Source of the DNA: Pseudomonadota bacterium
GTDB taxonomy: Bacteria > Desulfobacterota > Binatia > Binatales > Binataceae
Direction: 5' to 3'
Assembly: GCA_021324455.1 (NCBI GenBank)
Contig: JAJPJA010000027.1
Span: 1-42,771, forward strand
DNA length: 42,771 nt
Shown here: piece by piece, positions 7,386 to 14,927 of the stretch
Numbering within the stretch: position 1 is the first letter of the stretch
How the letters are laid out: each line of letters starts with the position of its first letter
Position numbers and translations under genes: made by a program
The notes under the pieces: model-generated
The model's input: only the letters and a program-made list of their open reading frames with translations
Database searches by the model: none
Told to the model about the DNA's origin: nothing

Positions 7386-8603
7386 TCAACGGCCAACAGC
7401 GGCGCCGCGATAATAATGCTGAAGAATTTCCGTGTAGCGCCGGCCCTGGCTGGCCATTACCGCCGCCCCGATTTGGCACAGGCCCACGCCATGGCCCCAG
7501 CCGGCGCCGCTCAGGACGATACGGCCGGGTTCATGGTCCACGACGAAGGCGGAGCTGTACAGATGCGTAGACGACAGCGCGCGGCGGATTTCCAGCTCTT
7601 TGCCGATAATGATGTAGTCGCGTGCGCCGGCGATCCTGAGCCGATGGATTCGGCCTGACGGCCCGCGGGCCAGCGGCTGCAGCTCGCGGATCGGACCGAG
7701 GTCCACCGCAAGTTTCGACTTGATCAGGGCGGCCAGTTCTTCGCTCGTGTACGAGACCCGCCATCGATAGAAGTCGCGCGTCTCCTGGTCGAAGCCGGGC
7801 AGGATGCGCGAGAGCAATTCGGTGTCATGCGTATTGCAGTAGGCGGGCGGAGCGGAGCGGATCCAGTGCTCAATGTCGCCGTCAGGCGCCGCCTTCGCCG
7901 CGCCGTCATAGACCGATTCAAGATAGGGAATGTCCGCATCTTCCCAGGCGCTGGCGTAGCGTTCGGTGATGCCGCCGCAGGACTTGGAAAACCGTGCGTC
8001 GCATACGGCGCCGTTGTAGCGCAGAAACTCCCCGGCCGTCGCGCGCACCGCCTGTGCCGCGGCGGGAGAGAACGCCCGGGTTATGCCCTGGTAGCGCTGG
8101 CAGTGATCGTCGGCGCAAACGTCGAAATCCGCATGCGCTTGGCGGCCGTACCAACGCAGTATTTCGCGGGCACCGGTCAAGGTCCGTCCGGCCGGCGCCG
8201 GATGCGCTTTGGGAAACCACAGCCAACTGCGCGAAATCACCGCGTGCGCCTTCAGCAGCTCAAGCGGACACGACGCGCTCATCTCGGACGAGATCACGCT
8301 GGTGACGTACTCCTCGAGCGGGATGTCATTGATCGCGGTCAGTCCGGCGCCGCGCCTGATCAGGCGCAAGGCCCCGCGATATACCTGGCGTTCCCTGCGC
8401 TCCCAGTGAAACCCGATTCCGATGGTGACGTCATCCAGGGCGAACGCGCACGCGCTCATGTCCGACGGGGTCAGTGTTGCTTCGCCGTCGAAGCGGTAAC
8501 GGCCGGGCGGATAGAGCCTGCCGGAAAGGTCGGTGAAGGTGCCGGTCAGTTCGGCGTCAACGGCGGCGCGTCCTTCAATCAGCCCTACGGATACGTTCAA
8601 CAT
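7386..8603 (-). CDS. SpoIID/LytB-domain protein (predicted peptidoglycan lytic transglycosylase)
   Basis: A 405-residue protein. Start ATG 8603 is chosen because it overlaps the preceding stop by 7 bases; a longer in-frame reading has no family-like N terminus. Family landmarks: INDIPLEEYV then SSEMSA, whose Glu (E107) matches the catalytic Glu of SpoIID; LLKAHAVISRSW; SCGGITERYASAW; and the C-terminal WGHGVGLCQIGA. SpoIID cleaves denuded glycan strands of peptidoglycan. No signal peptide or membrane segment is seen, unusual for a wall enzyme, so it may act in the cytoplasm on recycled fragments or leave by another route. It is the last gene of an overlapping run with DUF4922, GT2 and DUF1460 proteins. 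Confidence 0.88.
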   Translation of the reverse strand: MLNVSVGLIEGRAAVDAELTGTFTDLSGRLYPPGRYRFDGEATLTPSDMSACAFALDDVTIGIGFHWERRERQVYRGALRLIRRGAGLTAINDIPLEEYVTSVISSEMSASCPLELLKAHAVISRSWLWFPKAHPAPAGRTLTGAREILRWYGRQAHADFDVCADDHCQRYQGITRAFSPAAAQAVRATAGEFLRYNGAVCDARFSKSCGGITERYASAWEDADIPYLESVYDGAAKAAPDGDIEHWIRSAPPAYCNTHDTELLSRILPGFDQETRDFYRWRVSYTSEELAALIKSKLAVDLGPIRELQPLARGPSGRIHRLRIAGARDYIIIGKELEIRRALSSTHLYSSAFVVDHEPGRIVLSGAGWGHGVGLCQIGAAVMASQGRRYTEILQHYYRGAAVGR

Positions 8604-9508
8604 TCGCGCTCCAGCTTGCCTGCAATCTCCTGGAACTGCTGGCCGGGCAGAGTAACCTCGCGAAAAATCGCGGCAATCGCGTCCGCGGTGATGCTTTCGA
8701 AATCGCGCGCCAGCGGCACCACCAATATACCGCAGAAATCGATCGCGGCGGGACTTACCGTAAGCTGCCCGCTGTAAAACACGGCGGGCCGATGCTTGCT
8801 GCGCGCAAACAGATACGCGGTCCATTCGCCGCTTTCATAATAAGCCGCGATATTAATCATCGGTTCCGGCCGCCTCCCGGTTGCCCGCGCCAGCAATTCG
8901 ATCGCGCGATCCATCCGATCGGCCAAAGCCGATCGATCCCGTCCGCGGAACAGAAATACGTTGCGGCCGTACTCGGCTGCGCCGACGGCGCGAAAACTCC
9001 GCCCCAGCAAAAGCCTCTCCGTGTCATTTCCAATCGGAAACAATGCTCGCGCGCCGGCCTGAAAATGCATGTGATCGGGCGCCGACGCGCCGCATTCGGG
9101 ACCGTTATAGACGACGAAGCAGTCGGGCAGCGCGGCGGCGAGCTCCAGCATCCGCCCCACACGGTGCGCGATGCTTTGCGCGGTATGCTCCCGGTGCACG
9201 ATCGTAACGTGCCGCTCCACAATCGGAAACGGATTGCAGTAGATGGTGAAATCCCGATCGAATTGTACTCCTTCCTCCTCGGGCGGGAGATTCGCCGCGC
9301 ACAGAAAGCATGGGCGCTTCAACACCGACTCGCGGTCGACCGCCGCCGTCGTGCTGACCACGCGATGGGGGATGTGGCGAACCAGCACGTCGAACCAACC
9401 CACCCGCATCGTCCGGGTGGCCGCGCGCGCCAGCCCTTCGATGCCCTGCGCCAGCAGCGGCCATCTCGCCGCCTGGCGCGCGAACAGTTCGTCGAGTTGA
9501 GGCTTCAT
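8597..9508 (-). CDS. DUF4922-family protein, HIT/GalT-like nucleotidyl-transfer fold
   Basis: A 303-residue protein starting at ATG 9508, which forms an ATGA overlap with the glycosyltransferase stop; the longer frame reads back into that gene. Visible motifs: PCFLC (C67, C70), a possible zinc pair; FPIVERHVTIV with HREH (H100, H105, H108); YNGPECGASAPDHMHFQ, giving an H-x-H at 146/148. The arrangement C-x2-C, His, then GAS-x4-H-x-H resembles GalT, Ap4A phosphorylase and GDP-hexose phosphorylases of the HIT superfamily. I infer a nucleotide-sugar or dinucleotide phosphorylase/transferase. The substrate is unknown. Its place between a glycosyltransferase and a SpoIID protein suggests sugar-nucleotide use in envelope glycan metabolism. 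Confidence 0.8.
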   Translation of the reverse strand: MKPQLDELFARQAARWPLLAQGIEGLARAATRTMRVGWFDVLVRHIPHRVVSTTAAVDRESVLKRPCFLCAANLPPEEEGVQFDRDFTIYCNPFPIVERHVTIVHREHTAQSIAHRVGRMLELAAALPDCFVVYNGPECGASAPDHMHFQAGARALFPIGNDTERLLLGRSFRAVGAAEYGRNVFLFRGRDRSALADRMDRAIELLARATGRRPEPMINIAAYYESGEWTAYLFARSKHRPAVFYSGQLTVSPAAIDFCGILVVPLARDFESITADAIAAIFREVTLPGQQFQEIAGKLEREC

Positions 9509-10779
9509 CGGCGCATCCGGGCCCGGATCTCGACCGTTCGCAGCCAGTCCTTGTAATGGTCGTACCGGTTCGCGATTTCCAGCGGCAGCGCGCTGTCGCT
9601 GTTTCCTTCCCATCGGCGGCACAGATAGACGGAGTCGTAAATGCGGCCGATTTCATAGTCGCGGCTGATGCGCAAGGCCACGGCGTAATCCTCCCCGTAG
9701 CTGACGTTGGGGAAACCGATGCGGCGCACGACGGCGGTATCGAAGGCGCGCGGCGCGCCCAGCCCGTTGATGCGCAGGGCGTTGTTGCGTCCGTTCTCGC
9801 GTGTCCATTCGCGATGGTCGATCAGGCCGGGCGCAATCTCCTTGAGCGAAAAATCCACCATCGTGTAGGCGCCGATCACCATCGCGTATGGACCGGCTTC
9901 CAGTGCGGCCACGATGCGGCGCAACACGGTATCGTCGCGATAGAGGTCGTCGGAATCGAGCTGGACCGCGTAGCGCCCGCAGTGGAGGGAGTAAATCGCC
10001 TCATTCCAGCATCCGCCGATACCCAGATCGCGCCGCTCCGGAACCATGTGCAGCAGACGCGAATCGCCGATACCGCTCAGGATTTCCGTCGTGCGATCGG
10101 TTGAGTGGTTATCGACCGCGATCACGTTGAAGTCGAACCCGGCGCGCTGGGCCAGCGCGCTGCGAACCGCGTCCAGGATTGTCCGCTCGCGGTTGCGCAC
10201 CGGAATTACCACGCTGGCTTTTACCGGAAACCGAGCGGTCGGCGCGGGAACCGGGTTGAACCGCGGTTCGAGCCACGCGCCGATTCGTTTCAGATGCGCC
10301 GTGGCGATGCGCTCCATCTCGATCTGGTAATCGCGATTGCGCGGATCGACGTAATCGAACTGCTTGCGGCCGCTGGGCCGCTGGTCATCGATCGACGCGC
10401 TGTAGAGGGCCTCCGGAATCCGCACCACGTTATGCTTGTGCGCAATCCTCAGCCGCAGATCGTAAAGCGCGCCCCATTTCCATGCGCGATCGATCCCCGC
10501 CTCGCGCGCCGCCCTGACCGGCATCGCGACCACCGGGCCAAAGTCGAAGCCGTCGCGGATGCTGCCGGGTTGATAGTCGATGCGCGGATGGCCGGCTGCG
10601 TCGGCATAAACCCATCCGGCGGCGCCGTCCCGCATCACCTGGGCCATCCGCTCGAACATCCGCGGACCGGGTTCGATATTCACCCGCGGGTCGCCGATAA
10701 AGAGGAATTCGGAATCGGCGGCGTCGATCAGTTGCTCAATAGCTCGCGATGAAAAGTCCTTTGGATAGACGATTTTCAC
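9505..10779 (-). CDS. Two-part family 2 glycosyltransferase
   Basis: A 424-residue protein starting at GTG 10779, in a GTGA overlap with the preceding stop. The C-terminal half (about 185-410) is a full GT-A domain: ASVVIPVRNRE, the VDNHSTD strand (about 222-228), the metal-binding LDSDD (D275-D278), RINGLGAPRAF and YGEDYAV with the likely catalytic E363-D364. The N-terminal 180 residues look like the second half of another GT-A domain without its nucleotide-binding part (WVYADAAGHPRIDYQ, FDFGPVVA, LYDLRLRIA), so that half is probably non-catalytic. No membrane segment is seen, so it should act in the cytoplasm on a nucleotide sugar. From memory, closely similar two-part proteins occur in Bacteroidetes beside DUF4922 and SpoIID genes. 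Confidence 0.88.
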   Translation of the reverse strand: MKIVYPKDFSSRAIEQLIDAADSEFLFIGDPRVNIEPGPRMFERMAQVMRDGAAGWVYADAAGHPRIDYQPGSIRDGFDFGPVVAMPVRAAREAGIDRAWKWGALYDLRLRIAHKHNVVRIPEALYSASIDDQRPSGRKQFDYVDPRNRDYQIEMERIATAHLKRIGAWLEPRFNPVPAPTARFPVKASVVIPVRNRERTILDAVRSALAQRAGFDFNVIAVDNHSTDRTTEILSGIGDSRLLHMVPERRDLGIGGCWNEAIYSLHCGRYAVQLDSDDLYRDDTVLRRIVAALEAGPYAMVIGAYTMVDFSLKEIAPGLIDHREWTRENGRNNALRINGLGAPRAFDTAVVRRIGFPNVSYGEDYAVALRISRDYEIGRIYDSVYLCRRWEGNSDSALPLEIANRYDHYKDWLRTVEIRARMRR

Positions 10780-11516
10780 ATCCGGCCCCGCCGCTTCCCC
10801 GCGCTGCGCCGCCGCATCTCCCGCGGCCGCACCACGATAACGCCCGTCATCCGATTCGCTTTGAGAAACTCACCCAACTCCTGCTCCACCACTGCTCCAT
10901 GGCTGCGCGACGCATGGCGCATCAGCACGCCGCTGCCCTCGCGCACGATCATGCCGCAATGAAACACGTCGAGGTCGCTGCGCGTGGAGACGAAAAACAT
11001 CAGGTCGCCGCTTTGCAGATACGGTATGAGCCGCGCAACTCCCGGCTTGGGAACACATCTGATGAATGTGCGCCGCGCGGGCAAACCCGCCACGGCGTCC
11101 AGCACGCGTACCGCGCCGACGGCCGGCGCCGCCGGGCTGGAAACCCTGGCGATAAAACCCTCGCGCAGGTTGTTGCGGATCCAGCCGGTCATGTAGTGAT
11201 TGCGCCGCTTCCACTCAACCCGTCCTTCTTCATACCGTATCTTTCGCAGCCAGCGGACGAAATCGTCGACGCCGGCGGCGCGGGCCAGCGCCAGAACCGT
11301 TTCGATGTAGGTAACGCAATCGAAACCGTCAAGCGCGGCGGTAAACCGCTCGGCGCGCTCGGGCGATCCAATCAGCGGATTGCTCCGGTACGGACGGCCC
11401 AGCAGGCCGCGCGAGAGGAGGTCGATGCGCCGCCCGGCGCGCCGCTCGCCGCCGGCTTGTGCCAGCAGCCGCCGCACCTCGCGCCGTCTCAGATGCCGCG
11501 GCTGGTTCGCGCTCAT
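10776..11516 (-). CDS. DUF1460 protein, NlpC/P60-like cysteine amidase fold
   Basis: A 246-residue protein of the N-acetylmuramoyl-L-alanine amidase-like (DUF1460) group. The likely nucleophile is C67 in GFDCVTYIETVLAL. The expected histidine follows in DVFHCGMIV (H186), with a second one in LMRHAS (H201), as in the papain-like NlpC/P60 fold. Other family marks are YMTGWIRNN and the SGDLMFFV strand. No signal peptide is visible and the N terminus is Arg-rich. The start ATG forms an ATGA overlap with the DOMON-like gene and the stop a GTGA overlap with the glycosyltransferase gene, so all are probably translated together. Role inferred: hydrolysis of a muramyl-peptide or related amide bond. 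Confidence 0.85.
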   Translation of the reverse strand: MSANQPRHLRRREVRRLLAQAGGERRAGRRIDLLSRGLLGRPYRSNPLIGSPERAERFTAALDGFDCVTYIETVLALARAAGVDDFVRWLRKIRYEEGRVEWKRRNHYMTGWIRNNLREGFIARVSSPAAPAVGAVRVLDAVAGLPARRTFIRCVPKPGVARLIPYLQSGDLMFFVSTRSDLDVFHCGMIVREGSGVLMRHASRSHGAVVEQELGEFLKANRMTGVIVVRPREMRRRSAGKRRGRM

Positions 11517-12079
11517 CGAGCCTGATCCCCCGGCGGCTCCAGCAGCAGCGCGAATCCGTCGGGGTCATGAAAATCCGGTTTGGCCGACGGATGGCGGATG
11601 GCCCAGTAGGAAAAGCCGCCGCTCGTCTCGATTACCGCCGTCAGCCCCACGCGCAGCGGCGCGCGCCGATGACTTTCCGAGAGCGCCTCGAGCCCGACCG
11701 CGGCGTCGAGCTCAAGCCAACCCGGAGCGCGGCGCACGGCGATGCGCGGGCGCATCGATTGGTCCGCCAGCGGAGCCCCGCTGCGATATTGCCTGAAGGC
11801 GTAAATGGTCCATTGCCCCGAAGGCGAGAAATTCAACTCGTGGTAGGCGGCCTGTCCGCAAAGCCCGATAAAGGCTTCGAAGCAGGTATGGCGCCACAGC
11901 TCCGAGCCGATTGCGGGCGCAGCCGCAGCCGGCACGCGGAGGCGGGCGATATCTCCCTCGAGCCGGAAACGTATCCGCAACTGCGCCGCTGCGGATCGGC
12001 TGACCAGCGCGGAAATCGAACGCACCGCATCGGCGGGCGTCGCCGGATGGCATCGGAGCTGGACCCGCTCTTCGCTCAT
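11513..12079 (-). CDS. DOMON-like domain protein
   Basis: A 188-residue protein. I prefer ATG 12079 over the in-frame TTG at 12097, which lies only 10 bases from the kinase stop. Recognisable marks of the DOMON-like family are LWRHTCFEAFIG, YHELNFSPSG, WTIYAFRQYR and a C-terminal SYWAIRHP with KPDFHDPDGF. The fold is a beta-sandwich of the kind that binds sugars or heme in related domains. No signal peptide, so its site is probably cytoplasmic. It heads the overlapping run with the amidase-like, glycosyltransferase, DUF4922 and SpoIID genes and follows the histidine kinase by 28 bases. Function unknown; ligand sensing or carbohydrate binding is a reasonable guess. Confidence 0.78.
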   Translation of the reverse strand: MSEERVQLRCHPATPADAVRSISALVSRSAAAQLRIRFRLEGDIARLRVPAAAAPAIGSELWRHTCFEAFIGLCGQAAYHELNFSPSGQWTIYAFRQYRSGAPLADQSMRPRIAVRRAPGWLELDAAVGLEALSESHRRAPLRVGLTAVIETSGGFSYWAIRHPSAKPDFHDPDGFALLLEPPGDQAR

Positions 12080-12107
12080 GGCGCAATGGGCCGGCAAGCG
12101 GATTGAT

Positions 12108-14711
12108 TCAACCGCAAGCTCCCTCCGACGAATCCGCTTTGCCGCTCAAGGCGGCGGCCAGCGCCGGCATGCTCACCGGCTTTATCAGATGACTCTCAAA
12201 GCCCGCCGCACGGACCCGATCGCGGTCTTCAATCTGACCGTAGCCGGTTATCGCGATGAAGCGCAGGCGGTTCAAGGCCGGCGCCGTTTTCAGGCGCTGC
12301 AGCAATTCGTAGCCGTTCATCTCCGGCAGCCCGATGTCGAGCAGCGCAATGTCGGGCTTGAACGCTTCGATGCGCTGCAGCGCCTCTTTGGAGGAGTGCG
12401 CGGTTTGTACTTGATGCCCGTCCAGGCGCAGCAGCTCGGCCAGCGCCTCGGCGGCGTCGACGTTGTCGTCGACGATGAAGATGCGCCGGGGCGCGACCTC
12501 CAGCGGCCGTTGCTCTTCAGGTTCGGCCGGCGGCGCCTCGACTTGCGGCAGGCGAAGCTCGAAGGTGGCGCCCTTGCCGACACCGGGACTGCGCGCGCGC
12601 ACGCTGCCGCCATGCATTTCAATCAGCTTTCTGACCACCGGCAGGCCGATGCCGAGGCCGCCCTGGGCCCGGTCCAGCGTGCGGTCGCCCTGCACGAACA
12701 GGTCGAAGATTCGCGGCAGGAGCGCCGGCGAAATACCGCAGCCGTTATCCGCCACCTCGATCACGGCGTCCGCTCCCTCGGCGCGGATTTCAATCCGGAT
12801 TCGACCGCCCGCATCGGTGTACCGGGCGGCGTTGGACACGACGTTGCTGACGCATTGCGCCAGCCGTGCGGCGTCGCCGTGCACGTACAGAGGGCGCAAG
12901 CTCGACACAATCGCGAGCTGATGCCTTCTTTCGCGCAACATCGGCTCCACCGTCTCGACTCCCTGGCCAACCACGCCGGCTAATTCGACCCTCTGCCGCC
13001 GCAGCGTGATGAGGCCCTGGGTTATGCGCGCCACGTCGAGCAGGTCGTCCACCATCCGCGTCAGCTGGCCGGTCTGCCGTTTGATTACGGCAACGCTGGC
13101 CTGTGCGCGGGGATGATCGAGCAAAATCCGTGACAGCAATTCACTGGCGTTGTGGATCGGCGCCAGCGGATTGCGCAGCTCGTGGCCGAGCAGGGCGAGA
13201 AATTCGTTTTTGAGCCGATCGGCCTCGCGCAAGGCTTGTTCGCTCTGGCGCAGAGCGTCTTCGGTCTTGCAGCGCACAATGAAATCGCTGGCCTGACGAA
13301 CGTACAAATCCAGGCGGCGCAGTTCCTGCTCGCCGGGCCGGTGCACCGCACTGAAATGCGTCGACAGCATCCCCTGCAAGCTGCCGTCGCCGGCGATTAG
13401 CGGGGTTGCCATAACGGTGCGATATCCGGCGGCCCGCGCCACCGGCCGCAGCGGCTCGTAGAGCGGGTCGGTCTCCACGTCCTCGACGATCACCTGGCGG
13501 CCGGACTTCAACGCCCTGCCGCAGGCTGAATTGTGGTCGGCGGATACTTCGGCGAACATTTCCGGAAACTGACGGTCGAAGCCGTGCTGCGCGTCAATCG
13601 TCAGCGCGCTGTTTTTGTTGAGCAGTTGTACGCTGCCCTTGTCGGCGCCCAGCAGTTCGATAACCGCCCCCAGCATCTCGTCCAGTCCCTCATGCAGACT
13701 GCGGCATCGCCACAGCCGCGAACTCCAGTCGTTGAGTTTGGCCAGCGCGTCGGCTTCCGCGCCGAGCTGCCGCTGGCTGGCGAGCAACGCGGCCTCGATC
13801 CGCTTGCGCTGCGCGATCTCGCCGCGCAGCTTGCGATTGGAGTCCTCGGCCAGCTCGCGCGAATGAACCGCGTCTTCCATGAGGTTGAGCGCGGCCAGCC
13901 GTTGGTCCGCCGCGCCCAGGTTTTCCACCGATTGATAGGCCGCCGACGCGAAGCGGCCCAAACTTTGGAGCAGCCGCAAATCCTCGGAATCGAACTTGCG
14001 CTGCGGGTCGTGCGAGATGGCCCAGATCGTGCCCACGCTTCTGCCCTGGACCTGAAACGGGACCAGCAATCCTTCTTCCGCCAGCGGCGTCGCCGTCTCC
14101 AAATAAGGGTAGCGGCGCTCCCAATGCGTGAACAGGAGCGGAACATCGCGATCGAGTACGTCGCCGCAGGGGCCGAAGTCGCGCGGCGTACCTCCGCCCA
14201 GATACGCCGACCACTGCCCCGCGATGGCCGCCCAGTAAAACCGTTCTCCGTTCGGGCTCAGCAGGCTGAGACCCGCCGAGCCCGCCCGCAGCAGCTCAAG
14301 AACCTTGTCCGCCAGGGTCTGCAGGATGGTGCGCGGCGAATCGGCCAGCGCCTGCACCAGCGCGGCCAGAGCCCGATTCTCCTTCTCGTAATCCGGCGGG
14401 CGGCTTTGGCGCTGGCCCAATTGCCCGGTCAGCAGGATCGATTCGAGCGGCGCCAGCGGCTGCGACAATGCGGCGCGAGCCTGGTCCTCGACCGGGGCCC
14501 TCTCGCGCCCGAAATCAAGCGGATGGCGGACGGCTTCGATCGGCCGCTCGCGCAGCTGGTTTACTTCCTGCCTGAGCTCGATCAGCCCTGTTTCCCGTGC
14601 GGTTTTCGCCACCGACGCGACCGGGCGCGCCGATTTGCCATCGTGCGGACCAATCGCGGTTGTGCCGCGCCCGCCGCCGGGGACGGCACCAGCATCTTTT
14701 TCGTATCTCAC
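12108..14711 (-). CDS. Hybrid sensor histidine kinase with two GAF domains and a receiver
   Basis: An 867-residue cytoplasmic sensor. Order: a poorly conserved N terminus (1-100), GAF 1 (about 110-270), a linker helix (280-325), GAF 2 (about 330-485), and the dimerisation domain with H-box GHELRNPLAP (phospho-acceptor H510). Next come an ATPase with N-box SNVVSNAARYT (about 622-632), G1 ADNGCGI (about 654-660) and G2 GGLGIGL (about 684-690), and a C-terminal receiver with VDDN (747-750), phospho-accepting D792, T822 and K844. No transmembrane segment is seen, so the signal is internal. The GTG start at 14711 lacks a clear ribosome site, and the true N terminus may be shorter. It lies just upstream of the DOMON-like gene on the same strand and may control or share transcription with that run. 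Confidence 0.9.
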   Translation of the reverse strand: MRYEKDAGAVPGGGRGTTAIGPHDGKSARPVASVAKTARETGLIELRQEVNQLRERPIEAVRHPLDFGRERAPVEDQARAALSQPLAPLESILLTGQLGQRQSRPPDYEKENRALAALVQALADSPRTILQTLADKVLELLRAGSAGLSLLSPNGERFYWAAIAGQWSAYLGGGTPRDFGPCGDVLDRDVPLLFTHWERRYPYLETATPLAEEGLLVPFQVQGRSVGTIWAISHDPQRKFDSEDLRLLQSLGRFASAAYQSVENLGAADQRLAALNLMEDAVHSRELAEDSNRKLRGEIAQRKRIEAALLASQRQLGAEADALAKLNDWSSRLWRCRSLHEGLDEMLGAVIELLGADKGSVQLLNKNSALTIDAQHGFDRQFPEMFAEVSADHNSACGRALKSGRQVIVEDVETDPLYEPLRPVARAAGYRTVMATPLIAGDGSLQGMLSTHFSAVHRPGEQELRRLDLYVRQASDFIVRCKTEDALRQSEQALREADRLKNEFLALLGHELRNPLAPIHNASELLSRILLDHPRAQASVAVIKRQTGQLTRMVDDLLDVARITQGLITLRRQRVELAGVVGQGVETVEPMLRERRHQLAIVSSLRPLYVHGDAARLAQCVSNVVSNAARYTDAGGRIRIEIRAEGADAVIEVADNGCGISPALLPRIFDLFVQGDRTLDRAQGGLGIGLPVVRKLIEMHGGSVRARSPGVGKGATFELRLPQVEAPPAEPEEQRPLEVAPRRIFIVDDNVDAAEALAELLRLDGHQVQTAHSSKEALQRIEAFKPDIALLDIGLPEMNGYELLQRLKTAPALNRLRFIAITGYGQIEDRDRVRAAGFESHLIKPVSMPALAAALSGKADSSEGACG

Positions 14712-14927
14712 CTGCAGTCGTAAGCCACGAAACGGATCTGGATTGCGTTCAAACAGCTCCCTGCGGTCGGCAAGCCGGCACCCGACGGGAGCAAAACTAC
14801 AGCCGTTATCATCCTTTAGCGAACTTTACATAAAGGATCGGCATTGTTCTCCGCCAACGTCAAGTTTTTAGCGGCCCGTACACTGGCCATAGCAAGAATC
14901 GGGGGTTTCCGCCTGCCAAAACGCACC
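14712..14927. other. Gap between ClC and histidine kinase genes
   Basis: 216 bases with no gene. On the minus strand TTATGT (14833-14828), 17 bases and GATAAC (14810-14805) could be a weak promoter for the kinase gene. CCTTTA (14813-14818) and TAAAGG (14831-14836) form a short inverted repeat over the same place. Confidence 0.3.
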
